The notes beneath the pieces are model-generated. The model saw only the letters and a list, made by a program, of their open reading frames with translations. It had not been told where the DNA came from and did not search any database. Below, in pieces: positions 16,726 to 24,915 of a stretch of 64,000 nt of DNA. A program made the position numbers and the translations under genes. This DNA comes from Streptomyces pristinaespiralis (GTDB lineage Bacteria; Actinomycetota; Actinomycetes; Streptomycetales; Streptomycetaceae): positions 5,022,001 through 5,086,000 of the forward strand of contig NZ_CP011340.1 in assembly GCF_001278075.1 (NCBI RefSeq). Direction: 5' to 3'. Each line of letters begins with the position of its first letter. Position 1 is the first letter of the stretch.

Positions 16726-18279
16726 ATGCCGAAAACAGCCGACATTTCATCTTCCGAGCCGAGACTGTCCGGCCCGGGACTCCCCGACCCGAGCCGCTGG
16801 AAAGCTCTGGTCTTCATAGCCCTCGCCCAGCTGATGGTGGTGCTCGACGCGACGATCGTGAACATCGCGCTCCCCACCGCCCAGCAGGACCTGGGGATCT
16901 CCGACGCCAACCGGCAGTGGGTCATCACCGCCTACGCCCTCGCCTTCGGCGGGCTGCTGCTCTTCGGCGGCCGCATCGCCGACCTGTGGGGACGCCGGCG
17001 CACCTTCATCGTCGGCCTGCTCGGCTTCGCCGCCGCCTCCGCGCTCGGCGGTGCTGCGACCGGCGAGGCGATGATGCTCGGCGCCCGCGCCCTTCAGGGC
17101 GTCTTCGGCGCGCTGCTCGCGCCCGCCGCGCTCTCGCTGCTCGCCGTGATGTTCACCGACGCCAAGGAGCGTGCCAAGGCCTTCGGCATCTACGGTGCGA
17201 TCGCCGGTGGCGGTGGCGCCGTGGGCCTGATCCTCGGTGGCTTCCTCACCGAGTACCTGAACTGGCGCTGGACGTTCTACGTCAACATCCCCTTCGCGAT
17301 CGTCGCCGCCGTCGGCGCGTACCTGGTGATCCGTGAGCCGGCCGGCGCGCGCAACCGCTCGCCGCTGGACATCCCCGGTGTCGTGCTGTCCACGCTGGGC
17401 CTGGTGGCGCTCGTGTACGGCTTCACCCGCGCCGAGTCCGCCGGCTGGTCCGACGGTCTGACCGTGGGCATGTTCGTCGCCTCCGTCGTGCTGCTCGCCG
17501 CCTTCGTCGCCACAGAGGCGAAGGTGAAGTCGCCGCTGCTGCCCCTGCGGGTCCTGACCGAGCGCAACCGCGGCGGTGTCTACCTGTCGCTGGGCCTCGC
17601 CATCATCGCGATGTTCGGGCTCTTCCTCTTCCTCACGTTCTACCTGCAGGTCGTGAAGGGCTACTCGCCCGTCATGACGGGCTTCGCCTTCCTGCCGATG
17701 ATCGCGGGCATGATCACCGGCTCGACCCAGATCGGCGCCCGGCTGATGACCCGGGTGGCGCCGCGCCTGCTGATGGGCCCCGGCTTCGTCCTGGCGGCGA
17801 TCGGCATGCTGCTGCTGACCCAGCTGGAGGTCGACAGCTCCTACGCGGGTCTGATCCTGCCCGCCCAGCTGATGCTCGGCCTCGGCATGGGTACGGCGTT
17901 CATGCCGGCGATGTCCCTGTCCACGCACGGTGTGAACCCGGCCGACGCCGGCGTGGCCTCCGCGATGGTCAACACCTCCCAGCAGGTGGGCGGCGCGATC
18001 GGTACGGCGCTGCTGAACACCATCGCGGCCTCCGCCACGACCTCGTACATCGCCTCGCACGCCGCGGGCGCGACCGACCCGAAGCTGCTGGAACTCCAGG
18101 GCATGGTGCACGGCTTCTCGTCGGCGATCTGGTGGGCGGTCGGCATCCTGGCGACTGCCGCGGCGATCGCGTTCACGCTCATCAACACCGGGCGCCCCGG
18201 GGCCGGTCCGGTCGCGGCGGGCTCCGGCGAGGGCGTCGCGGCGGACGAGGAGATCAAGGTTCCCGTCATCGCGCACTGA
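16726..18279 (+). CDS. MFS transporter, DHA2 (EmrB/QacA) family
   Basis: 517 residues with 14 predicted membrane helices. Family signatures: LDATIVNIALPTAQQDLG at the end of helix 1 (motif D1), GGRIADLWGRRRTF (motif A) between helices 2 and 3, and ARALQGVFGALLAPAALSLL with motif C-like glycines. This is a proton-driven drug exporter of the inner membrane. The upstream tetR gene and its operators suggest inducible multidrug or self-made-compound export. ATG 16726 has AGGTGG eight bases before it; GTG 16714 would add four residues. It is followed by a strong terminator hairpin at 18328-18362. Confidence 0.92.
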   Translation: MPKTADISSSEPRLSGPGLPDPSRWKALVFIALAQLMVVLDATIVNIALPTAQQDLGISDANRQWVITAYALAFGGLLLFGGRIADLWGRRRTFIVGLLGFAAASALGGAATGEAMMLGARALQGVFGALLAPAALSLLAVMFTDAKERAKAFGIYGAIAGGGGAVGLILGGFLTEYLNWRWTFYVNIPFAIVAAVGAYLVIREPAGARNRSPLDIPGVVLSTLGLVALVYGFTRAESAGWSDGLTVGMFVASVVLLAAFVATEAKVKSPLLPLRVLTERNRGGVYLSLGLAIIAMFGLFLFLTFYLQVVKGYSPVMTGFAFLPMIAGMITGSTQIGARLMTRVAPRLLMGPGFVLAAIGMLLLTQLEVDSSYAGLILPAQLMLGLGMGTAFMPAMSLSTHGVNPADAGVASAMVNTSQQVGGAIGTALLNTIAASATTSYIASHAAGATDPKLLELQGMVHGFSSAIWWAVGILATAAAIAFTLINTGRPGAGPVAAGSGEGVAADEEIKVPVIAH

Positions 18280-18327
18280 GCCGCGGAACCGGGCCGCGGG
18301 AGGACCAGGCGGTACGCGCGTGAAACA

Positions 18328-18362
18328 GGGCCCCGTCCGGGTGACACACCCGGGCGGGGCCC
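18328..18362 (+). terminator. Terminator after the MFS gene
   Basis: A 16-base-pair stem (GGGCCCCGTCCGGGTG with its complement, one G-T pair) and a three-base ACA loop. It ends just before the tandem-repeat region. Confidence 0.75.
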
Positions 18363-18365
18363 TTC

Positions 18366-18530
18366 GCTGTGCGGATCACCGGGGCCCTGGCCGGGTCGCT
18401 GTGCGGATCACCGGGGCCCGGGCCGTCCTGAGGTGCGCTGGCCACCCGTGGCGGGCTCCTGGGGTGTGCCGGTCACCCGTGGCGGGCGGCTCCTGAGGTG
18501 TGCCGGTCACCCGTGGCGGGCGGGGGGCCT
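18366..18530. repeat. Two short tandem-repeat families (32-base and about 31-34-base units)
   Basis: GCTGTGCGGATCACCGGGGC is repeated at 18366 and 18398 (22-base identity, 32-base period). Directly after it, a unit beginning TCCTG-x-GGTG and containing CACCCGTGGCGGGC occurs three times, at 18426, 18457 and 18491. Degenerate copies of the GCCGGTCACC word continue to about 18640. The roughly 390 bases between the MFS terminator and the MarR gene hold no gene. The units are too short and irregular for CRISPR. This looks like a GC-rich minisatellite grown by slippage. Confidence 0.6.
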
Positions 18531-18670
18531 GCGCCGCGCCGGTCAGCTCGGCCGGGCGGGGCAGGCTCGCCCTGTGCGGCGCGCCGGTCACCGGGGACGG
18601 GCGGGGCCGTGCGCCGCACCGGTCGGCCGGGCCGACGCCGGCGGATACGGCCGGGCGGCGGTGGACCCGA

Positions 18671-19186
18671 TCACCTGAGCCAGGGCAGGTCGGCTCCGGT
18701 GTCCTGGGGCTGCAGCCCCTCCGCCATGACGTGCATGATCTCGCCCAGCTGCTTGACCTGTTCCGGCGTGAGCCGGTCGAACATCGCCTGCCGCACGGCT
18801 TCGACATGGCCGGGGGCGGTCCGCTGAAGGACCCCGAAACCCGCATCCGTCAGTACGGCGTTCTGCCCGCGCTTGTCGGAGGGGCAGTCCTCGCGCCGGA
18901 CCCATCCGTTCTTCTCCAGCCGCGCTATCGCGTGCGAGAGACGGGACCGGGTGATCTTGGCGTCGATGGCCAGCTCGGTCATCCGCTTCCGGCGGCGAGG
19001 CGCCTGGGAGAGCTGGACGAGCAGTCCGTAATAGATGTGCGGCATGCCCGCGTCCCGCTGCAGCTGGCGGTCGAGGTGATCCTCGAGGAGGGTGGTGGCG
19101 TGGAGGTACGAGCGCCAGACGCGCTGTTCCTCGTCGCTCAGCCAGCGTGGTTCCTGACCGCCCTCACCATTGAGTGCCCTGTTCAT
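18671..19186 (-). CDS. MarR family transcriptional regulator
   Basis: About 171 residues with the winged helix of MarR proteins: RMTELAIDAKITRSRLSHAI (helix-turn-helix), RLEKNGWVRREDCPSDKRGQ with the wing DKRGQNAVLTDAG, and flanking dimer helices (YLHATTLLEDHLDRQLQRD and LTPEQVKQLGEIMHVM). It is divergent from an aromatic-ring dioxygenase-like gene. A perfect TTGAA-based palindrome and an imperfect second copy lie between them, fitting MarR autoregulation plus control of the enzyme by a phenolic or oxidative signal. ATG 19186 was chosen; GTG 19195 would add three residues. Confidence 0.88.
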   Translation of the reverse strand: MNRALNGEGGQEPRWLSDEEQRVWRSYLHATTLLEDHLDRQLQRDAGMPHIYYGLLVQLSQAPRRRKRMTELAIDAKITRSRLSHAIARLEKNGWVRREDCPSDKRGQNAVLTDAGFGVLQRTAPGHVEAVRQAMFDRLTPEQVKQLGEIMHVMAEGLQPQDTGADLPWLR

Positions 19187-19209
19187 GTATCCCACTCTAC
19201 GACCCTGTT

Positions 19210-19263
19210 CTTGAAAGTTGAACTAACTGGGTCTAGGGTGGTATCAGCTTGAAAGTTCAAGCT
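19210..19263. promoter_or_regulatory. MarR operator region (two TTGAAAGTT sites)
   Basis: AGCTTGAA-AG-TTCAAGCT at 19246-19263 is a perfect 8-2-8 inverted repeat. CTTGAAAGTTGAA at 19210-19222 repeats its core with one change, 38 bases away. One site is next to the MarR start and the other next to the dioxygenase leader, the expected layout for a divergent MarR-controlled pair. Confidence 0.7.
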
Positions 19264-19313
19264 TCCAGTACGCCGGTCAGCAGACCGGGTTCAGTCGACC
19301 GGGAGCCGTCATC

Positions 19314-20111
19314 ATGAACGCCACCCCCGCCCCTCCCGCCCCCACCGAACGGCGCATGCCCGCGCTCTACCTCTCCCACGGCGCCCCGCCCCTGGCCGAC
19401 GACCCGCTCTGGCCCGGCCAGCTCGCCGCCTGGTCCGGTGAACTGCCCAGGCCCAAGGCGATCCTGATGGTCTCCGCCCACTGGGAGGAGGCGCCCCTCG
19501 CCCTCGGCGCGACCACGACCATCCCCCTGGTTTACGACTTCTGGGGCTTCCCCGAGCACTACTACCGCGTCCGTTACGACGCGCCCGGAGCTCCCGAACT
19601 CGCGGACTCCGTACGCAAACTGCTCCGCCGCGCCGGTACGCCGGTACAGGACATCCCCGACCGGGGGCTCGACCACGGCGCGTACGTCCCGCTGGTGGAG
19701 ATGTATCCGGACGCGGACATCCCCGTACTGCAGATCTCCATGCCCACGCTCGACCCGCAGAAGCTGCTCGAGATCGGGCGCAGGCTCGCTCCGCTGCGGG
19801 ACGAGGGCGTACTGATCGTCGGCAGCGGCTTCTTCACGCACAACCTCGCGGCGCTGCGGCACGACGGAACGCCCGGCTGGTCCGCCGAGTTCGACGACTG
19901 GGGGCAGCGTGCGCTGGCAGAGGCCGACGTCGACACGCTGCTGGACTTCGAGAACAAGGCCCCCGCCGGGCGCCTGGCACACCCGCGGACCGAACACTTC
20001 GCGCCACTCTTCGTCACCCTCGGGGCGTCGGAGGAGGAGATCGGGAACGGGCGGAGCGTGATCGACGGCTTCTGGATGGGGCTGGCGAAGCGGTCCGTGC
20101 AGTTCGGCTGA
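19314..20111 (+). CDS. Class III extradiol ring-cleavage dioxygenase-like protein (DODA/YgiD type)
   Basis: 265 residues of the LigB superfamily. Metal and active-site regions visible are ALYLSHGAPPL (first His), MVSAHWEE (second His), IPDRGLDHGAYVPL (conserved His) and GSGFFTHNL, then HPRTEHFAPLFVTLG near the end. Family members bind a divalent metal (Fe or Zn) and open catechol-type rings, such as DOPA dioxygenases, or in YgiD-type proteins have less certain substrates. The divergent MarR gene and TTGAA operators suggest that the enzyme is induced by an aromatic or redox signal. ATG 19314 is used; the first 15 residues are Pro-rich and MPALYLSHG could be an alternative start 12 codons later. 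Confidence 0.85.
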   Translation: MNATPAPPAPTERRMPALYLSHGAPPLADDPLWPGQLAAWSGELPRPKAILMVSAHWEEAPLALGATTTIPLVYDFWGFPEHYYRVRYDAPGAPELADSVRKLLRRAGTPVQDIPDRGLDHGAYVPLVEMYPDADIPVLQISMPTLDPQKLLEIGRRLAPLRDEGVLIVGSGFFTHNLAALRHDGTPGWSAEFDDWGQRALAEADVDTLLDFENKAPAGRLAHPRTEHFAPLFVTLGASEEEIGNGRSVIDGFWMGLAKRSVQFG

Positions 20112-20285
20112 GCGGTTCGGCCGACACCTGCTCTCCGTGCCGGCCCGCGAACGTGGCCCTGTCCTGGGTCTCCCGCGCCCGTGCTGGCGATCCCCCATGC
20201 CGGCAAGCGTCCGTGTCCCCACGCGCCCGTGCCCGGACGCGCCTGTGCCCGCACCGCCGGGTGCGGGCGCGGGGACCGGACGGGC

Positions 20286-20837
20286 TCAGTCCAGGCGCTT
20301 CTCGTACCAGGCGACGTCCCAGTAGCGGCCGAATTTCCGGCCGACCTCCCCGTACGTGCCGACGTGGCGGAACCCGAAACGGGTGTGCAGGCGGACGGAC
20401 GCGTCGTTCGGCAGGGCGACGCCCGCGTAGGCGCGGTGCACGTCCTCGTCCGCCAGGGCCTCGAAAAGCGCCTTGTAGAGAAGGGTGCCGATGCCACCTC
20501 CGGCGGCCTGTGGCGCGCAGTAGACGCTGACCTCGACGGACGTCGAGTAGGCCGCCTTGGGGCGGAAGGGGCTGCTGGTGGCGTAGCCCAATATCCCGTC
20601 CGCCGGATGTTTCGAAGGATCCGGACCGGCAAACCGGACATCCTGAGCAACCAGAAGGCGGTGCGGGCCGTCTTCAGGGTGGGAGTGCAGCCATGAGCGG
20701 CGCTGCTCAGGGGTGAAAACCGTGGTGTCGAACGTGATCGAGGTCTCACGGACGTAGTGGTTGTAGATGTCCGTGAGGGCCTTGAGGTCGGCTTCCGCGC
20801 CCGCCCTGACCTGCACCTCCGCGTGTTCCCGCAGCAT
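20286..20837 (-). CDS. GNAT acetyltransferase, phosphinothricin acetyltransferase-like
   Basis: 183 residues, close in length and pattern to bar/pat enzymes: VRAGAEADLKALTDIYNHYVR and ETSITFDTTVFTPEQRRSWL at the start, PFRPKAAYSTSVEVSVYCAP (PAT-like YxxTxExSVY strand), then the acetyl-CoA loop GGGIGTLLYKALFEAL and SVRLHTRFGFRHVG. PAT-type enzymes N-acetylate phosphinothricin or related amino-group substrates (methionine sulfoximine). AGGAGG sits four bases upstream of ATG 20837. It is divergent from the hrdD-type gene; a pat-like gene beside hrdD is also known in Streptomyces coelicolor, so this neighbourhood is conserved (established knowledge). Confidence 0.88.
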   Translation of the reverse strand: MLREHAEVQVRAGAEADLKALTDIYNHYVRETSITFDTTVFTPEQRRSWLHSHPEDGPHRLLVAQDVRFAGPDPSKHPADGILGYATSSPFRPKAAYSTSVEVSVYCAPQAAGGGIGTLLYKALFEALADEDVHRAYAGVALPNDASVRLHTRFGFRHVGTYGEVGRKFGRYWDVAWYEKRLD

Positions 20838-20897
20838 CTGTCCTCCTGGTTGGGCCGGACAGGGTACTGCATGATCGCGGAAATCGAAGCACCTGAT

Positions 20898-20924
20898 GGG
20901 AATTCTGTCCGGATTCCAGTCGTT
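20898..20924 (+). promoter_or_regulatory. Sigma-R-type promoter of hrdD
   Basis: GGGAAT at 20898-20903, 18 bases, then GTT at 20922-20924 (GTTGTT continues). This matches the thiol-oxidative-stress sigma-R consensus GGGAAT-N18-GTT, about 62 bases upstream of the hrdD start. An hrdD promoter dependent on sigma-R has been reported in S. coelicolor, so the match is expected and supports the gene call. Confidence 0.75.
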
Positions 20925-20985
20925 GTTTCCTTCGGATGCAGGGCACCCGGGAGGGTGTCGCGACCTACTCAGCAAGGGAGCTCGC

Positions 20986-21987
20986 ATGGCAACCCGTGCC
21001 GTCGCCCGCCGCCAGTCCGACTCCGGTGGGGCGACCGACAGGGCAAGCAGTGTTCGTGCCGTGGGCGGGGAGATCGCCGACCGCGACCTGGTCGGCATGT
21101 ACCTCGACGAGATAGCGCGTACGCCGCTGCTCGACGCCGCCAAGGAAGTCGAGCTGTCCCAGACCATCGAGGCGGGTGTCTACGCCCGTCAGATCCTCGA
21201 CAAGGAAGTAGACAGCGAAGCCGGCGGAGCCACGCGGGAGGAGCTGGAGGCGCTGGCCGAGGCCGGTGAGCGCGCAAAGGACGTCTTCATCCGCTCGAAC
21301 CTGCGTCTCGTCGTGGCCGTCGCCCGGCGCTATCCGCGCAGCGGACTGCCGCTGCTCGACCTGATCCAGGAAGGGAACGCAGGTCTCGTACGCGCCGTCG
21401 AGAAGTTCGACTACGCCAAGGGATTCAAGTTCTCCACGTACGCCACCTGGTGGATCCGTCAGGCGATCACCCGCTCCATCGCGGATCAGTCCCGCACCAT
21501 CCGGCTCCCCGTCCACCTCGTCGAGGAGCTCGGCCGCATCCGTCGCGTCCAGCGCGAGTTCAACCGGGAGAACGGCCGGGACCCCGAACCGTCGGAGATC
21601 GCCGAGGAGCTCGGCTCGACGGCCGAGCGGGTCATCGACGTCCTCGACTGGGCCCGTGACCCGGTCAGCCTGAACATGTCGGTGGACGACGCCGGCGAGA
21701 CCCAGTTCGGTGACCTGCTGGAGGACACGTCCGCCGTGTCGCCGGAACAGTCGGTGCTCACCCTGCTGCGCAGCGAGGAGCTGGAGGACCTGATCGGCAA
21801 GCTGGACAACCGCACCGCGTCGATCATCCGTATGCGTTACGGCATCGAGGACGGCAGGGAGCGCACCCTGACCGAGGTCGGCAAGGAACACGGCCTGACG
21901 CGTGAGCGGATCCGCCAGATCGAGAAGCACGCGCTGCTCGAGCTCAAGCGGATGGCCCGCGACACGGGCTTCGAGCCGGCCGCCTAG
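20986..21987 (+). CDS. hrdD: RNA polymerase sigma-70 family factor HrdD
   Basis: 333 residues of the group 2 (primary-like) sigma-70 class. Region 1.2 starts DRDLVGMYLDEIARTPLL; region 2 has RSNLRLVVAVARRYPRSGLP, LLDLIQEGNAGLVRAVEKFD and YAKGFKFSTYATWWIRQAIT (-10 recognition); region 3 is around VHLVEELGRIRRVQREFNRE; region 4 ends with the helix-turn-helix in ERTLTEVGKEHGLTRERIRQ. This fits S. coelicolor HrdD closely in length and sequence. HrdD is a non-essential relative of the housekeeping factor HrdB. AGGGAG is spaced six bases before ATG 20986. The sigma-R-like promoter upstream links it to disulfide stress, and the divergent pat-like gene is conserved beside it. Confidence 0.95.
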   Translation: MATRAVARRQSDSGGATDRASSVRAVGGEIADRDLVGMYLDEIARTPLLDAAKEVELSQTIEAGVYARQILDKEVDSEAGGATREELEALAEAGERAKDVFIRSNLRLVVAVARRYPRSGLPLLDLIQEGNAGLVRAVEKFDYAKGFKFSTYATWWIRQAITRSIADQSRTIRLPVHLVEELGRIRRVQREFNRENGRDPEPSEIAEELGSTAERVIDVLDWARDPVSLNMSVDDAGETQFGDLLEDTSAVSPEQSVLTLLRSEELEDLIGKLDNRTASIIRMRYGIEDGRERTLTEVGKEHGLTRERIRQIEKHALLELKRMARDTGFEPAA

Positions 21988-22150
21988 GAGTCCGGGGCTG
22001 AGAGTCGGTCCGCCCCCGGGCCGGTCCGCGCATGACGGCCACCCTGACGGCCCCACCCCCTGACCGGTGCGCAAACGCGCGCCGGCCATCGGCGGTGGAG
22101 CGTCGGGGCGGAGGTGCCGGCTCGGCGGAGTCGACCGCTCGCCGCGGACG

Positions 22151-23110
22151 TCAGCTTGTGGCCCTGGCGAGGCGTGTCGCCAGGTCCGTCATGTACTCAC
22201 GCAGCGGTTGCGGGCTGTGGACCGTGAACTCGCAGTCCACGAGCGCCAGACGAAGCGCCAGCCACTCGACCGAGTCGGCCGACCGGGCCCGGAGCCGGCA
22301 GGTGCTCTCGCCCGTGGGTGCCGGCGCGCCGAGATGCTCCGGCAGCCGGGCCGCCACGAAGGATGCGGGCGCCTCGAAACTCACATCGACCTCGTGCTCC
22401 TGCTGGTGCCGCGACATCGAGTGGCTCAGGAGCTCGGCCGCGTCGCCGGCGGGCATCTCGCGGGGCGTGAACCGGGCCCCCGTCGCGAACGGCTCCGTCA
22501 CCCGGTCGACGCGGAACGTCCGCCAGTCGTCCCGCCCCATGTCGTACGCCACCAGGTACCACCGCCGGCCCGTCGAGACCAGGCGGTACGGCTCCACCTG
22601 CCGCCGCGTCTCGGCGCCGTCCCCCGCCCGGTAGCAGAACCGGAGCCGTTCGCGCGCCGTCACCGTGCCCGCGATGACCGTCAGGGTCTGCGGATCGATC
22701 GTCGCGCCGTCGCCCCTGGTGAGGGGCAGGGTCGCCGCCTGGAGCGTGGTGACCCGGTGGCGCAGCCGGGACGGCAGCACCTGCTCGAGCTTGGCCAGCG
22801 CCCGTACGGACGCCTCCTCGATGCCCTCGATCGCGTGGCCCGCCCCGGCCCGCAGCCCGACCGCGATCGCCACGGCCTCCTCGTCGTCCAGCAGCAAGGG
22901 CGGCATCGCCGCGCCCGCGACCAGCCGGTATCCGCCGACCGCGCCCTTGGTGGCCTCCACCGGATACCCGAGGTCGCGCAGCCGGTCGATGTCGCGCCGG
23001 ATCGTGCGCGGGCTGACATCGAGGCGCTCGGCCAGCTCGCTGCCGGGCCATTCCCGCGGCGTCTGGAGGAGCGAGAGCAGATTCAGAAGTCGTGCCGGAG
23101 TGTCCGTCAT
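22151..23110 (-). CDS. YafY-type HTH/WYL domain regulator
   Basis: 319 residues. The N-terminal HTH_11 domain is PARLLNLLSLLQTPREWPGS then ELAERLDVSPRTIRRDIDRL. A linker LGYPVEATKGAVGGYRLVAG leads to the WYL domain (about 140-230) with YRLVSTGRRWYLVAYDMGRD, where the family name residues W-Y-L lie, and DDWRTFRVDRV; the WCX-type C-terminal follows. WYL proteins sense small molecules or nucleic acid and act as activators or repressors. It is divergent from a DHA2 transporter, 63 bases apart, with an imperfect inverted repeat GGACATGTTC at about 23136-23145, and so probably controls that pump. ATG 23110 is used; an upstream ATG at 23131 would overlap the promoter region. Confidence 0.88.
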   Translation of the reverse strand: MTDTPARLLNLLSLLQTPREWPGSELAERLDVSPRTIRRDIDRLRDLGYPVEATKGAVGGYRLVAGAAMPPLLLDDEEAVAIAVGLRAGAGHAIEGIEEASVRALAKLEQVLPSRLRHRVTTLQAATLPLTRGDGATIDPQTLTVIAGTVTARERLRFCYRAGDGAETRRQVEPYRLVSTGRRWYLVAYDMGRDDWRTFRVDRVTEPFATGARFTPREMPAGDAAELLSHSMSRHQQEHEVDVSFEAPASFVAARLPEHLGAPAPTGESTCRLRARSADSVEWLALRLALVDCEFTVHSPQPLREYMTDLATRLARATS

Positions 23111-23173
23111 GCTTTCCAGGATGGCCCTCATCTAGGACATGTTCTGACCTATACGCCGCCTAGATTCCTCCTC

Positions 23174-24811
23174 ATGAGTTCACAGCAGCCCGCCGTAGCC
23201 GAAACGGCAGCCGTAACCGAGGTGGCGTCGGACGACCGACATGACCGCCGCCGCTGGATCGCGCTGGCGATCGTCATGACCGCCGCCTTCATGGACCTGG
23301 TCGACGTCACCATCGTCAACATCGCGATCCCCAGCATCGAGCGGGATCTCGGCGCGTCGTTCGGAGCGATCCAGTGGATCACCGCCGGATACGCGCTGGC
23401 CTTCGCCGCCGGCCTGATCACGGGCGGCAGGCTCGGTGACATCTACGGCCGCAAGCGGCTGTTCCTCATCGGCATCACCGGCTTCACGCTCGCCTCCGCC
23501 CTCTGCGGGTTCGCCGCCAACGAGGAGATGCTCGTCGCCTCACGGCTGCTGCAGGGCGCTGCCGCCGCGATGATGGTGCCGCAGGTGCTCGCGATCGTCC
23601 ACGTCACCTTCCCCGCACACGAACGCGGCAAGGTCTTCGGCCTGTTCGGCGCCATCGTCGGACTGGGCGCGGTGTCCGGCCCGCTGCTCGGCGCCCTGCT
23701 GACGCAGTGGAACCTGTTCGGCCTCGAGTGGCGGCCGATCTTCCTGATCAACCTGCCGGTCGGCATCGCGGGACTGATCCTCGGGCGGAAGTACATCCTC
23801 GAGTCACGTGCGCCGAAGGCCCTGAAGCTCGACCTGGTCGGCGTCGTACTGGTCACGCTCGGCCTGCTGATGCTGATCTATCCGCTCACGCGCGGCCGCG
23901 AGCTCGACTGGCCGCTCTGGGGCCACCTCTGCATGGCCGGCAGCCTGCTCGTCTTCGCCGCCTTCATCGCGTACGAGAAGTACAAGACGCGCAAGGACGG
24001 CTCGCCGCTGGTCGAACTGTCGCTGTTCAAGGTGAAGAGCTTCGCCGCCGGTATCGCCGTACAGCTCACCTTCGGCATCGTGATGGGCATCTTCTTCCTC
24101 GTCTGGACGCTGTACATGCAGACCGGGCTCGGCTGGAGTCCGCTGAAGGCCGGCGTGACCGGAGTGCCGTTCTCCCTGGCCGTCTCCGCGGCGGCCGGTA
24201 TGTCCGTGCAGCTGCTGGTGCCCCGCTTCGGCCGCAAGGTGCTCCAGGCCGGCGCGGCCACCATGGCCGCCGGACTGCTCGTCTACATCTGGGAGGCCGA
24301 CCGCTACGGCATGGCCGTCCAGCCCTGGCAGATGATCCTGCCGCTGCTCGTCATGGGCGTCGGCATGGGCCTGATCGTCGCGCCGCTGACCGACGCGGTC
24401 CTCTCCGAAGTCCCGCGTGAGCACGCCGGATCGGCGTCCGGTCTGATCAACACGACCGGCCAGATGGGTACCGCCCTCGGCCTCGGCCTCGTGTCGCTGG
24501 TCTTCTTCGGCTCGATCGACGAGGAGAAGCTCGCGCCGGAGGCTGTCGGCGGCGCCTTCGCCCAGGCCTTCGAGAACTCGCTGTGGTGGGTCGCGGCAGT
24601 GCTCGGCGTCATCTTCGTGGTGATGTTCGCCCTGCCGGCCCGGCCGAAGCAGCACATGGAGGGCGGCGCGACGGAGGGCGGCGCGACGGAGGACGTCGTG
24701 TCGGACGACGTCGTGGCGGAGGACGGGACCGGACCGCTCGCCAAGCCGGAGACGGAGACGGAGACGGGGCCGGATAGGGAGCAGCAGACGCAGCCGGTGC
24801 TCTCACGCTGA
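23174..24811 (+). CDS. MFS transporter, DHA2 family
   Basis: 545 residues and 14 predicted helices. VDVTIVNIAIPSIERDLGAS (motif D1), GGRLGDIYGRKRLFLIG (motif A) and ASRLLQGAAAAMMVPQVLAI are the family marks. The C-terminal cytoplasmic tail (about 500-545) is long, acidic and contains a tandem GGATEGGATED and ETETET repeat. It is probably a drug/H+ antiporter regulated by the divergent WYL gene. ATG 23174 follows CCTCCTC with no clear Shine-Dalgarno, so the message may be leaderless or very short-leadered. A long hairpin at 24829-24869 closes the transcript. Confidence 0.9.
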   Translation: MSSQQPAVAETAAVTEVASDDRHDRRRWIALAIVMTAAFMDLVDVTIVNIAIPSIERDLGASFGAIQWITAGYALAFAAGLITGGRLGDIYGRKRLFLIGITGFTLASALCGFAANEEMLVASRLLQGAAAAMMVPQVLAIVHVTFPAHERGKVFGLFGAIVGLGAVSGPLLGALLTQWNLFGLEWRPIFLINLPVGIAGLILGRKYILESRAPKALKLDLVGVVLVTLGLLMLIYPLTRGRELDWPLWGHLCMAGSLLVFAAFIAYEKYKTRKDGSPLVELSLFKVKSFAAGIAVQLTFGIVMGIFFLVWTLYMQTGLGWSPLKAGVTGVPFSLAVSAAAGMSVQLLVPRFGRKVLQAGAATMAAGLLVYIWEADRYGMAVQPWQMILPLLVMGVGMGLIVAPLTDAVLSEVPREHAGSASGLINTTGQMGTALGLGLVSLVFFGSIDEEKLAPEAVGGAFAQAFENSLWWVAAVLGVIFVVMFALPARPKQHMEGGATEGGATEDVVSDDVVAEDGTGPLAKPETETETGPDREQQTQPVLSR

Positions 24812-24828
24812 CCGGTGCCTTCGGTTCC

Positions 24829-24869
24829 GCCGGTGCCCGTGCCGCAGTCACTGCGGTGCGGGCACCGGC
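24829..24869 (+). terminator. Terminator hairpin after the MFS gene
   Basis: A 19-base-pair stem (GCCGGTGCCCGTGCCGCAG with its complement, two G-T pairs) and a TCA loop, 18 bases after the stop. No run of T follows, as is usual for GC-rich streptomycete terminators; it could also serve the convergent DUF6227 gene. Confidence 0.65.
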
Positions 24870-24915
24870 GTTCGTGCGCGGCGCGGCACTGCCTGCACCG
24901 CCGGGCCGAGGACGG

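Noticed and set aside
16747..18276. Long minus-strand frame over the MFS gene.
   Set aside because: Shadow of the real gene; composition is Arg/Gly/His-rich without domains.
18366..18640. CRISPR array.
   Set aside because: Units are adjacent or nearly so, without unique spacers of regular size, and no cas gene is in the window.
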